Shown: piece after piece, positions 14,783 to 21,492 of the stretch
How the letters are laid out: every line of letters starts with the position of its first letter
Position numbering within the stretch: the first letter of the stretch is position 1
Assembly (NCBI GenBank): GCA_036260255.1
Contig: DATAAF010000003.1
Span: 1-23,273, forward strand
Origin: DASZJY01 sp036260255
GTDB taxonomy: Bacteria > Actinomycetota > Acidimicrobiia > Acidimicrobiales > AC-14
Direction: 5' to 3'
DNA: 23,273 nucleotides
Notes under the pieces: model-generated
Database searches by the model: none
What the model was told of the DNA's origin: nothing
The model's input: only the letters and a program-made list of their open reading frames with translations
Translations under genes and position numbers: made by a program

Positions 14783-14878
14783 GGAGGTGTCCGGGCGCCT
14801 GGTGGGCCCCCCCGCCTTCAAAGCGGGTGGGACGGGTGATCCCCGTCCGGCGGGTTCGATTCCCGTCCACCTCCGCCA
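14783..14878 (+). tRNA. selC: selenocysteine tRNA, anticodon UCA
   Basis: A 96-base tRNA with the marks of tRNA-Sec. The acceptor strand GGAGGTG (14783-14789) pairs with CACCTCC (14868-14874); the eighth pair of the long acceptor stem is a T/C mismatch. The anticodon arm is CCCGC, loop CTTCAAA, GCGGG, with anticodon TCA at 14818-14820. The long variable arm pairs GGACGGG with CCCGTCC (14830-14848). The T arm is GCGGG, TTCGATT, CCCGT. G75-type discriminator and encoded CCA close the gene at 14878. It reads UGA as selenocysteine with SelB; selA, selB and selD are not in the window. The loop CTTCAAA and arm layout match E. coli selC. Confidence 0.95.
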
Positions 14879-14927
14879 CTTTTTCGTCGAGTTGGCGACC
14901 GCTACGGTCGTCAACTCGACGAAGAAG
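14879..14927 (+). terminator. 22-bp hairpin directly after selC
   Basis: Starting with the base after CCA, 22 bases (14879-14900) pair with 14906-14927 across the loop GCTAC, with only two G-T pairs and no gaps. The 5' arm begins CTTTTTCGTCGAG and the 3' arm ends CTCGACGAAGAAG. The T run is inside the stem on the 5' side, and no T run follows, so this is not a classic intrinsic terminator. It may work as a T-less terminator or as a 3'-end processing or stability signal for the tRNA. Confidence 0.7.
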
Positions 14928-14958
14928 GCCCGCCCTTTCCCCTGCGGTGCCCGAAAGC

Positions 14959-14964
14959 TAGGGT
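14959..14964 (+). promoter_or_regulatory. putative -10 box (TAGGGT) of mini-protein gene
   Basis: TAGGGT ends 6 bases before the ATG at 14971, the same layout as for nadE and the DNA methyltransferase, and implies a leaderless transcript. Confidence 0.45.
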
Positions 14965-14970
14965 GATCGC

Positions 14971-15045
14971 ATGAAGAAGCTTCTCGTCCTCGTCATCCTC
15001 GTCGCCCTGGGCGTGGTGGCGGCCAAGAAGGTCCGCGCCACCTAA
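14971..15045 (+). CDS. 24-residue single-span membrane mini-protein
   Basis: The ATG at 14971 opens a 24-codon frame ending TAA at 15043-15045. The product starts MKKLL, has an uninterrupted hydrophobic stretch of about 15 residues (LLVLVILVALGVVAA) and ends with a basic tail KKVRAT. The layout Lys-Lys, one membrane helix, then Lys/Arg tail looks selected. A -10 box placed for leaderless translation supports it. I recall similar tiny proteins in Acidimicrobiia genomes but cannot name a function. It stands alone between selC and the pilus operon. Confidence 0.65.
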   Translation: MKKLLVLVILVALGVVAAKKVRAT

Positions 15046-15081
15046 CACCCCTTCGTCCGGTCCGAAGGGCCGGATCGGGCC

Positions 15082-15111
15082 TTGCGCCCCATCGTCCCGG
15101 CCCTCTACGGT
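15082..15111 (+). promoter_or_regulatory. putative promoter of the Tad pilus operon (TTGCGC-18-TACGGT)
   Basis: TTGCGC at 15082-15087 and TACGGT at 15106-15111 are 18 bases apart, a fair sigma-70-type match. A leader of about 45 bases then carries a GGGGGGAGG ribosome-binding site just before the GTG at 15165. Confidence 0.4.
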
Positions 15112-15164
15112 CGGGACACCGCTTCCCCCGAGCTCTGTGTCGTCGCGCCCGGGGGGAGGTCTCC

Positions 15165-15821
15165 GTGCTCATCGCCTGCTGGTCGCCCAAGGGCGGCTGC
15201 GGTACCACCGTCGTCTCCGCCGCCTTGGCCCTCGTGCTGGCCACGTCCGAGGGCCCCACGCTGCTCGCCGACCTCGACGGCGACATCCCCGCCGTCCTCG
15301 GGATCCCCGACCCGAGCGGTCCGGGCTTGAGCCACTGGCTGCACGCCGGCCCCGACGTGGCCGAGGACGCGCTGGCTCGCCTGGAGGTCGACGTCCGCCC
15401 CGGTCTGCGCCTGCTCCCGGCCGGGCTCCCGGGCGGGATCGGCGACGACGATTCGGGCCGGGCCCAGGCCCTCGCCGCCGCCCTGGCTGCCGACCGGCGG
15501 CCGGTGGTGGTCGACTGCGGCCGGGCCGCCTCCGGTGCCGCCCTGGCGGTGGCGGCCGGGGCCAGCCTCTCGCTCCTGGTCCTGCGGCCCTGCTACCTGG
15601 GCCTGCGCCGGGCCGCCGCCGCTCCACTGCGGGCGTCGGGGCTGGTCCTGGTGAACGAGGGAGGCCGGTCGCTCTGCGCCCGTGACGTCGAGGAGGCCCT
15701 CGGCATCCCGCTGCGGGCGCAGGTGCCCTACGAGCCGGCGATCGCCAGAGCGGTGGACGCCGGCCTCCTGGCAACGCGGGTCCCCCGCGGGCTCGAGCGC
15801 TCCCTCCGGCGGGCGGCATGA
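15165..15821 (+). CDS. TadZ/CpaE-like ParA-family ATPase of the pilus locus
   Basis: A protein of 218 residues from GTG 15165, with a strong GGGGGGAGG ribosome-binding site. It opens with the deviant Walker A box WSPKGGCGTTVVSAAL (Lys9 to Thr15) and continues with LLADLDGDIPAVLG, the ParA/MinD switch strand, and VVVDCGRA. The C-terminal half has LVLRPCYLGLRRA and VPYEPAIARAVDAG, the late ParA elements. As the first gene of a tad operon it is the likely TadZ/CpaE, which places the pilus machine in the cell. Its stop overlaps the tadA start (ATGA at 15818-15821), so the two are coupled. Confidence 0.82.
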   Translation: MLIACWSPKGGCGTTVVSAALALVLATSEGPTLLADLDGDIPAVLGIPDPSGPGLSHWLHAGPDVAEDALARLEVDVRPGLRLLPAGLPGGIGDDDSGRAQALAAALAADRRPVVVDCGRAASGAALAVAAGASLSLLVLRPCYLGLRRAAAAPLRASGLVLVNEGGRSLCARDVEEALGIPLRAQVPYEPAIARAVDAGLLATRVPRGLERSLRRAA

Positions 15822-17050
15822 CGAGGAAGCACGCCACCGTCGCCGCCGACGCCGGGCCGCTGAGCCCGGCGCGGGCCCGGTCGAGGGTGCACGCCCGGCT
15901 CCTGGCCGAGGGCCCCGGGCCCGTGGGGCCTGACCGCCTGGCCGCCCTGGTGCGGGAGGAGGCACCGCTCTTGGGCGCCCGTCAACGGGCCCGGGTGGTC
16001 GAGGAGGTGCTCGCCGAGGTCCGGGGGCTGGGCCCGCTCGAGCCTCTCCTCGCCGACCCCGCGGTGACCGAGGTGATGGTCAACGGCCCGGGCCCGGTCT
16101 GGGTGGAGCGGGCCGGGCGTCTGGAGCGGACGGCGCTGGCTCTGGACCGGGCCACCGTCGAGCACCTGATCGAGAAGGTCGTCGGGCCTCTGGGCCTGCG
16201 GGTCGACCGGGCGTCGCCCCTCGTCGACGCCCGCCTCCCGGACGGGTCCCGGGTCAACGCGGTGGTGCCGCCCCTCGCGGTGGACGGTCCGTGCCTGACC
16301 ATCCGGCGCTTCGGCGCTCGCCACGTTCCCCTGGCCGCCTTCGCCCCGCCCCCCGTCGTCGAGCTGCTCGCCTGGGCGGTGGAAATGCGCCTCAACGTCG
16401 TCGTCAGCGGAGGGACGGGCGCAGGGAAGACCACCCTCCTCAACGCCATGGGAGGCTGCATCCCCGGCGCCGAGCGGGTGGTCACGGCGGAGGACGCCGC
16501 CGAGCTCCGCCTCCCGGGTGAGCACGTCGTGCGCCTGGAGGCCCGGCCCCCGAACGCCGAGGGCGCCGGCGCGGTGAGGGTCCGCGACCTCGTGCGCAAC
16601 GCCCTGCGTATGCGCCCCGACCGCATCATCGTCGGCGAGGTCCGCGGCCCGGAGGCCCTCGACATGCTCCAGGCCATGAACACCGGCCACGAAGGGTCGC
16701 TCTCCACCTGCCACGCCAACAGCCCCGAAGACGCCCTCCACCGTCTCGAGACGATGGTCCTCATGGGCGACGTCGAGCTGCCGCTCGCCGCCGTGCGCTC
16801 CCAGCTCCACTCGGCCCTCGACCTTGTGGTCCAGGTTGCTCGAACCGTGGGCGGAGCCCGCCGGATCGTCGAGGTGGCGGAGGTGGTCGAGCACCCGGGG
16901 GCCGACCGCGGCCGCCGCACGCGAACGCTCGCCGGGCCGTCGGGGATGGTCGCCCTGCCCAGCCGGCCGCCGCGCGTCTCCGGCGGGCGACCGCCCGACC
17001 GGGCATGGCTGAACCCCGCCGAGAACCTGCCCGCAGGGGCGCCGGCGTGA
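15818..17050 (+). CDS. tadA: Tad pilus assembly ATPase TadA (CpaF)
   Basis: A protein of 410 residues of the VirB11/CpaF secretion ATPase family. The N-terminal domain has LGPLEPLLADPAVTEVMVNGPG and LRVDRASPLVDARLPDGSRVN. The Walker A box is SGGTGAGKTTLLNA (GGTGAGKT at residues 198-205). The Asp box and Walker B region follow with ERVVTAEDAAELRL and MRPDRIIVGEVRGPEALDML (about 266-282). The His box is GHEGSLSTCHANSP. It powers Flp pilus assembly as a hexamer at the inner face of the membrane. A C-terminal tail of about 50 Pro/Arg-rich residues is extra. It is coupled to its neighbours by overlapping stop/start codons on both sides. Confidence 0.95.
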   Translation: MTRKHATVAADAGPLSPARARSRVHARLLAEGPGPVGPDRLAALVREEAPLLGARQRARVVEEVLAEVRGLGPLEPLLADPAVTEVMVNGPGPVWVERAGRLERTALALDRATVEHLIEKVVGPLGLRVDRASPLVDARLPDGSRVNAVVPPLAVDGPCLTIRRFGARHVPLAAFAPPPVVELLAWAVEMRLNVVVSGGTGAGKTTLLNAMGGCIPGAERVVTAEDAAELRLPGEHVVRLEARPPNAEGAGAVRVRDLVRNALRMRPDRIIVGEVRGPEALDMLQAMNTGHEGSLSTCHANSPEDALHRLETMVLMGDVELPLAAVRSQLHSALDLVVQVARTVGGARRIVEVAEVVEHPGADRGRRTRTLAGPSGMVALPSRPPRVSGGRPPDRAWLNPAENLPAGAPA

Positions 17051-17985
17051 TCGCCGCCGACGCCCTCCTCGCCGGCCCCGCGCCGCTCGTCACGACCGGC
17101 CTGGTCGTCGCCCTGGGGGCCGCCGTGCGGGCGGCGGTGGCCACCGGCCGCCGCCGCGAGGTCACCCGCCGCCTCCCAAGCACCGACCACCGTGGCCGCG
17201 CCCGCCCCGGCCGCCTCGGCCGCCCCGGCCGCCTCGTCGGGCCCCCTCCCCGGTGGCTGGCGCCGGCGCTGGCCGACGCCGGCTTCGCCGTCGAGCCGGC
17301 GCTGGCCTGGTCCCTGTGGTGCGTCTGCGCCGCCGCCGTCGTGCCCCTCTCGCTGCTCGTCGGCGGGCCCGGTCCGGGGGCGGTGGCGGCGGCCGCGTCG
17401 GTGGTCGTGCCCCTCGTGGTGCTGCGGTCGCGGCGCGGGCGGGGCGACGCCCGCTTCGAGGCGGCCCTCCCCGCCGCCCTGGAGGCGGTCGCCCGCACCC
17501 TCCGGTCGGGGGCGTCGATCCGCCAAGCGGTGGAGGAGGCGGCCGCTGCCACCCCCTGCCCGTTGGGCGACGAGCTCGCCCGGGTGGCCACCGCCGCCGG
17601 CCGAGGGATGCCGCTCGTTGCCGCGCTCGAGGAGTTGGCCGAGCGTCGCCCTCTTCCCGGTGTGCGCCTGGCGGTGGCCGCCCTGTGCCTGGGCATCGAG
17701 ACGGGCGGCGCCCAGGCCCGGGCGGTCGACGGCGTGGCCGCCACCCTCCGGGAGCGCCTCGGTGTGGCCGCCGAGGTCCGCGCCCTGGCCGCCCAGGCTC
17801 GTATCTCGGCGGTGGTCATCGGCCTGGCGCCGCTCGGCTTCGGCGTCTTCGCCGCCGTCACCGATCCCCGTACCGCGCAGTTCGTGTTCCACACCACCCC
17901 CGGCCTGGCCCTGCTTTGCGCCGGGATCGCTCTCGACACCCTGGGGTGGCTCTGGATGAACCGCCTCTGCCGGGTGGCGCCGTGA
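17047..17985 (+). CDS. tadB: Tad pilus inner-membrane platform protein TadB
   Basis: A protein of 312 residues from the GTG at 17047, which overlaps the tadA stop (GTGA). It has N-terminal membrane spans (PLVTTGLVVALGAAV; then LAWSLWCVCAAAVVPLSLLV), a T2SSF domain (RFEAALPAALEAVARTLRSGASIRQAVEEAAA through LAVAALCLGIETGG) and C-terminal spans. It should form the membrane platform with TadC. The open frame extends back to 17005, but that start lies inside tadA and gives no recognisable sequence. Confidence 0.9.
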   Translation: MIAADALLAGPAPLVTTGLVVALGAAVRAAVATGRRREVTRRLPSTDHRGRARPGRLGRPGRLVGPPPRWLAPALADAGFAVEPALAWSLWCVCAAAVVPLSLLVGGPGPGAVAAAASVVVPLVVLRSRRGRGDARFEAALPAALEAVARTLRSGASIRQAVEEAAAATPCPLGDELARVATAAGRGMPLVAALEELAERRPLPGVRLAVAALCLGIETGGAQARAVDGVAATLRERLGVAAEVRALAAQARISAVVIGLAPLGFGVFAAVTDPRTAQFVFHTTPGLALLCAGIALDTLGWLWMNRLCRVAP

Positions 17986-18782
17986 TCGCCTCGACCCTCC
18001 CGGTGGCCTGGGCGCTGGTGGTCGTCGCCGTCGCCGCCCGGCACCGGCCGGCGCCCCCGCGGGTCCGGGCCCTCATCGAGTCGGCACGGCGCGGGCGCCG
18101 CCCCGCCGGGCCGCGTCACGGCCTGGTGCTGACCCGGCTGGTCGAACGGCTCGGCGCCGGCGTCCTCGGACGGGCCGGGCGTCCGGCCGATCCGCCCACC
18201 GCCCGCCGCCTCGGGGCGGCCGCGGTGGTGGGCCTCGCCGCCCTGCCCGTGCTCCCTCTCGCGGCCGTGCCCGCCGCCTCGACGGCGTGGGCCGTGCCGG
18301 CGGTCGCCGCCCGCCGGCGGGAGCAGCGCCGGCAGGCGCGCCTCGCCGCCGGGCTCCCCGAGGTCGTCGACCTGCTGGCCCTGGCGGTGGGCTCCGGCCT
18401 CACCGTCCACCTGGCCCTCGCCCAGGTGGCTCGCCGGGCCGAGGGGCCGCTGGCGGCCGAGCTGGCTCGGGTCGTCGACGAGGTGGCCCTGGGCCGTCGC
18501 CTCGCCGACGCCTTGGACGACGTCCCCACCCGCGGCGGCGAGGCGCTCCGGCCCCTCGTGGCCGCCCTCGTGGCGTCCGAGCGCTACGGCGCCCCCCTGG
18601 GCCCCGGGCTCGACCGCCTGGCCGACGAGGTCCGCCGGGACCGCCGCCGGCGGGCCGAGGAGGCCGCCCGCAAGGTTCCCGTGAAGCTCCTCTTTCCCCT
18701 CGTCACCTGCACGCTCCCGGCTTTCGGGCTGCTCACGGTGGCCCCCCTCATCGCCAGCGCCGTTCGGTCGCTGCGCATCTGA
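17982..18782 (+). CDS. tadC: Tad pilus inner-membrane platform protein TadC
   Basis: A protein of 266 residues from the GTG at 17982, overlapping the tadB stop (GTGA). The T2SSF domain begins LAAGLPEVVDLLALAVGSGLTVHLALAQVA and continues to LVASERYGAPLGPGLDRLADEVRRDRRRRAEEAARKVPVKLLFPLVTCTLPAF, which is the characteristic TadC end with its last membrane span. It partners TadB around TadA. The upstream part of the open frame (back to 17253) overlaps tadB in another frame and is a shadow. Confidence 0.9.
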   Translation: MIASTLPVAWALVVVAVAARHRPAPPRVRALIESARRGRRPAGPRHGLVLTRLVERLGAGVLGRAGRPADPPTARRLGAAAVVGLAALPVLPLAAVPAASTAWAVPAVAARRREQRRQARLAAGLPEVVDLLALAVGSGLTVHLALAQVARRAEGPLAAELARVVDEVALGRRLADALDDVPTRGGEALRPLVAALVASERYGAPLGPGLDRLADEVRRDRRRRAEEAARKVPVKLLFPLVTCTLPAFGLLTVAPLIASAVRSLRI

Positions 18783-18821
18783 CTCCCCCGACGCCGTCAC
18801 CGAGCCTCCAAGGAGCCTCCG

Positions 18822-19037
18822 TTGCTGTCTCTCTATGTGCACCTGCGCGTCGCCCTCGTGGCCCTCCTCGACCGGGAGCGGGACGAGCGGGGCCAGACCT
18901 CGGCCGAGTACGCCCTCGTCCTGCTGGGCGCCGCGGCCATCGCCCTCTTGATCGCCGGCTGGGCCACCAAGACCGACCTCATCGGCAAGCTGTTCGACGC
19001 CGTGATCGACGCCATCACCGGCAAGGCCAAGCTTTGA
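18822..19037 (+). CDS. flp: Flp-type class III prepilin (major pilin)
   Basis: A protein of 71 residues. A basic leader ends RDERG, followed by QTSAEYALVLLGAAAIALLIAGWA. Cleavage by a prepilin peptidase is expected between Gly and Gln, leaving Glu at position 5 of the mature pilin, as in Flp/Fap pilins. The start is a TTG at 18822, chosen for AAGGAG 6 bases upstream; GTG 18837 is a second choice. The mature pilin would be about 47 residues. The prepilin peptidase (TadV) is not in the window. The stop overlaps the tadE start. Confidence 0.92.
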   Translation: MLSLYVHLRVALVALLDRERDERGQTSAEYALVLLGAAAIALLIAGWATKTDLIGKLFDAVIDAITGKAKL

Positions 19038-19414
19038 CCCGGCGAGGGCGCGGCGACGGGGGCCAGGCGGCGGTCGAGCTGGCCCTCGTCCTGCCCCTCG
19101 TGGTGGTAGTGCTCCTGGCCGTCGTCCAGGTGGGCCTACTGGTCCGCGACCAGGTGCTGGTCGTGCACGCCGCCCGGGAGGCGGCGCGCCAGGCCGCCGT
19201 CGACCCGGCCGCCGACGCCGCCCGGCAGGCGGCGGTGGCCGGCTCGCGTCTCGAGCCCGACCGCATGGCCGTCACCGTGTCCCATCGCAGTGGCCCCGGC
19301 AGCCGCGTGCGGGTCGAGGTCCGCTACCGGGTGCCGGCGCGCGTGCCCGTCGTGGGCCAGGCGGTGGGCGACGTCACCCTGCAGGCCGCCGCCACCATGC
19401 GAGTCGAGCGCTGA
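19034..19414 (+). CDS. TadE-like pseudopilin
   Basis: A protein of 126 residues starting at a TTG that overlaps the flp stop (TTGA at 19034-19037). It has a short basic leader, then DGGQAAVELALVLPLVVVVLLAVVQVGLLVRDQVL, the TadE/TadG pattern with the Glu needed in class III signal sites (GG/QAAVE). The rest is an extracytoplasmic domain with HAAREAARQAAVDPAADAARQAA and a beta-rich end. It is likely a minor pilin priming or capping the Flp pilus. The open frame extends to 18287 over tadC, but that is a shadow. Confidence 0.85.
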   Translation: MTRRGRGDGGQAAVELALVLPLVVVVLLAVVQVGLLVRDQVLVVHAAREAARQAAVDPAADAARQAAVAGSRLEPDRMAVTVSHRSGPGSRVRVEVRYRVPARVPVVGQAVGDVTLQAAATMRVER

Positions 19415-19436
19415 CCCACCCCCCGCAGGCAGGAAC

Positions 19437-19498
19437 CGCCACGAGCAGTGGCGAAATCTCGCGGGACGTGGTATCCACTTCTGGCCCGATCACGGGCC
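19437..19498 (+). other. two hairpins in the leader of the LARTG surface-protein gene
   Basis: CGCCAC, loop GAGCA, GTGGCG lies at 19437-19453 and GGCCCG, loop ATCA, CGGGCC at 19483-19498, in the 126-base gap between the tadE-like gene and the surface-protein start. Both stems are perfect. They could separate expression of the surface module from the pilus operon, or form a structured leader. No known riboswitch consensus was recognised. Confidence 0.4.
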
Positions 19499-19540
19499 GG
19501 GGCGGCAGGGCGCTGCAAGAGGGAAGCGAGGGGGACCTCG

Positions 19541-20767
19541 GTGAAGATCGTTCGTCGGCTGGGCGCGGCGTCGCTGGCGGCCGTGCTCGTCGGGGGCTTC
19601 CTCGTCATGCCCGGGCCGGCCTCCGCCGATACACCTGAGGTCTTCGCCGGGTCGGCGACCGCCCGGGCGCTCAACCTGAGCGTGCTCGGGATCAAGCTCA
19701 CCATCGGGTCCTCCAACGCCATGGCCAACTCGACGCCGATGGCCAAGGCCAACGGCGCCGGCGTCCTGCTCATACCGGGGACGGCCAGCTCGGCCGAGGC
19801 CAACGGGCCCAACGTCAGCCAGAGCCCGCCGAAGGCGTGTGCCATCAACCTGCCGATCGAGGGGATCCTCACCCTGTCGGCCGCCTGCTCGGAGTCCAGC
19901 GCGTCGACCACCAACAACGCGCCGACCGCCAACAGCGTCGCCAGCGTGGCGGCCATCGACGTCGGCGTGATCGGCCTGGTCACCGACCTGCTCAAGCCCA
20001 TCACCGATCCTCTCGTCCCGGTCGCCGACCAGCTGGTCGGCCAGGTCACCGGGCTGCTGCAGCCGGTGCTCGGCAGCTCGCTCGAGCCGTTGCTCGGGGG
20101 CCTGGGGATCGAGGCGGACGACCCGGTGAGCAGCCTCCTCGAGGCGCTCGACGACGCCACCAGGCTGGCCCAGATCCGCCTCGGCAACTCGGCCTCAAAC
20201 GTCACGACCACCGCCCAGAAGGTCAGCGCGGTGGGGAGTGCGCAGGCCGGCCAGGTCGACGTGCTCCCGGGCCTCGCCGTCGGCGACGCCCCGCTGATCT
20301 CGATCGTCATCGGCTCGGCCAAGGCCGTCGCCGAGTTCGACCGGGGCACCGGGACGTCCACGCCGTCGTTCGACCCCGCCCTCCTCACCCTCAGGGTGCT
20401 CGGGCTCACCGTTCCCGTGGCCTTCGGCTCGCCGGTCACCCTGTTCCCCGGCACCGTGCTGGAGTCGACGATCTCCCTCGGCGCCGGCCGGTCGGCGACG
20501 AACCCCGACGGGACGGTCGCCGCCGTCGCCGACGGGGTGAAGCTGGAGCTGCTCAAGGGCCTCAACGGGGGCATCGTCCTCGAGCTCGCCCACGCCGAGG
20601 CCGCCGCCGGCGGGAAGCGGCCCACCGTGACCCCGAAGCCGCCGCCCCCACCCCCGCCGGGCAGGGAGCTGGCCCGCACGGGCGGGCCCGACCCGTTGCT
20701 GCCCATCGGTGGAGCGCTGCTGCTGCTCGCCGTCGTCGTCCGGCGGGTCGCCCGGGCCCGACGCTGA
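19541..20767 (+). CDS. secreted surface protein with C-terminal LARTG sorting signal
   Basis: A protein of 408 residues from GTG 19541, preceded by GCGAGGGGG. Residues 1-29 are a signal peptide (KIVRRLGAASLAAVLV, cleavage after PASA). The body is Ala/Ser/Thr/Val-rich and beta-like, with Asn/Ser-rich segments such as ASTTNNAPTANSVASVA. It ends in a proline spacer (PKPPPPPPP), LARTG at 377-381, a hydrophobic span LLPIGGALLLLAVVV and a basic tail RRVARARR. That is a complete cell-wall sorting signal. LAXTG is the motif reported for class E sortases, and such a sortase is encoded next. It is probably a covalently anchored adhesin or coat protein; the body matches no family I can name with certainty. 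Confidence 0.85.
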   Translation: MKIVRRLGAASLAAVLVGGFLVMPGPASADTPEVFAGSATARALNLSVLGIKLTIGSSNAMANSTPMAKANGAGVLLIPGTASSAEANGPNVSQSPPKACAINLPIEGILTLSAACSESSASTTNNAPTANSVASVAAIDVGVIGLVTDLLKPITDPLVPVADQLVGQVTGLLQPVLGSSLEPLLGGLGIEADDPVSSLLEALDDATRLAQIRLGNSASNVTTTAQKVSAVGSAQAGQVDVLPGLAVGDAPLISIVIGSAKAVAEFDRGTGTSTPSFDPALLTLRVLGLTVPVAFGSPVTLFPGTVLESTISLGAGRSATNPDGTVAAVADGVKLELLKGLNGGIVLELAHAEAAAGGKRPTVTPKPPPPPPPGRELARTGGPDPLLPIGGALLLLAVVVRRVARARR

Positions 20768-20820
20768 GAGGTCGGGCCGGTCAGCCCCCTGGCCGGTCCT
20801 CGCGCGCTACCTCGGTTCGG

Positions 20821-20826
20821 TAACCT
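20821..20826 (+). promoter_or_regulatory. putative -10 box (TAACCT) before the sortase gene
   Basis: TAACCT fits TANNNT. It would start a transcript near 20833, giving a leader of about 48 bases that includes GAGGAAAGG 7 bases before GTG 20881. The 113-base gap after the surface-protein gene holds nothing else that I can see. Confidence 0.35.
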
Positions 20827-20880
20827 CGATCGTCGTCCAATGAAGTGCGTGTGCACCGTTCGCCCGAGGAAAGGGCCGCC

Positions 20881-21492
20881 GTGCTCGTAGAGCTGCTCCG
20901 GTCCAAGCCCTGGGTGCGTCGGGCGCTGTCCGGCCTCTCCGTGCTCCTCCTGCTGGGAGGCGTGGCCCTCGTCGGCTACCCCTTCTTCACCAACGTCTGG
21001 CAGGACCGAGTCCAGGACCGCCTGACCCGCCAGCTGGCCACGCCCCAGCTCGAGCAGGCCTACCGCGAGCGGCGGGTGGGCACCGGCGACAGCCTGACTC
21101 GGGTGAAGATCCCCCGCCTCGGGGTGGACGTCGTCGTCGTCGAGGGCACCACGCCCAGCGCCCTCCGGGCGGGCGCCGGCCACTACGCCGAGACAGCCCT
21201 GCCGTGCGAGATGGGGAACTTCGGCGTCGCCGGCCACCGGACGACGTTCGGCAAGCCCTTCGCCAACATCGACCAGCTCAGGCCCGGGGACACCATCCAG
21301 GTCCAGACCCCGGTCGGCGGCTGCGAGTACCGCGTGTCCCAGGACCCGTGGGTCGTCGACCCGGGCGAGATGACGGTGCTCGACCCGACCCCCGACAAGG
21401 CCCTCACCTTCACGACGTGCCATCCCAAGGGCTCGGCCAAGGAACGACTCATCGTGCGGGCCACCTGGGTCAAGGACGTCAGCCGGACATGA
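20881..21492 (+). CDS. class E sortase
   Basis: A protein of 203 residues from GTG 20881. One N-terminal membrane span (LSGLSVLLLLGGVALVGYPFF) is followed by the sortase barrel: LTRVKIPRLGVDVVVVEG, then VAGHRTTFG with catalytic His119, and FTTCHPKGSAKERLIVRA with catalytic Cys180 and Arg189. The CHPKGSAKER segment and the GHYAETALPCEMGN segment are typical of class E sortases of actinobacteria, which join LAXTG proteins to the wall. The upstream neighbour carries LARTG. GTG 20845 is a possible earlier start (215 residues) but has no ribosome-binding site. The stop overlaps the next start (ATGA). Confidence 0.92.
   Translation: MLVELLRSKPWVRRALSGLSVLLLLGGVALVGYPFFTNVWQDRVQDRLTRQLATPQLEQAYRERRVGTGDSLTRVKIPRLGVDVVVVEGTTPSALRAGAGHYAETALPCEMGNFGVAGHRTTFGKPFANIDQLRPGDTIQVQTPVGGCEYRVSQDPWVVDPGEMTVLDPTPDKALTFTTCHPKGSAKERLIVRATWVKDVSRT

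Larger units (their letters stand above)
14646..14829. repeat. partial tandem duplication of sigma gene end and selC 5' half
   Basis: A 66-base sequence is present twice without a mismatch, at 14675-14740 and 14764-14829. It covers the sigma factor stop codon, a TAGGTT box and selC from base 1 through the 3' side of the anticodon stem. Nine bases, CGAGCGACA, are also shared at 14646-14654 and 14741-14749, so the units may be 14646-14740 and 14741-14829, joined head to tail. Between these shared parts the units differ (20 against 14 bases). The coding side belongs to the first unit, the complete tRNA to the second. Confidence 0.95.
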
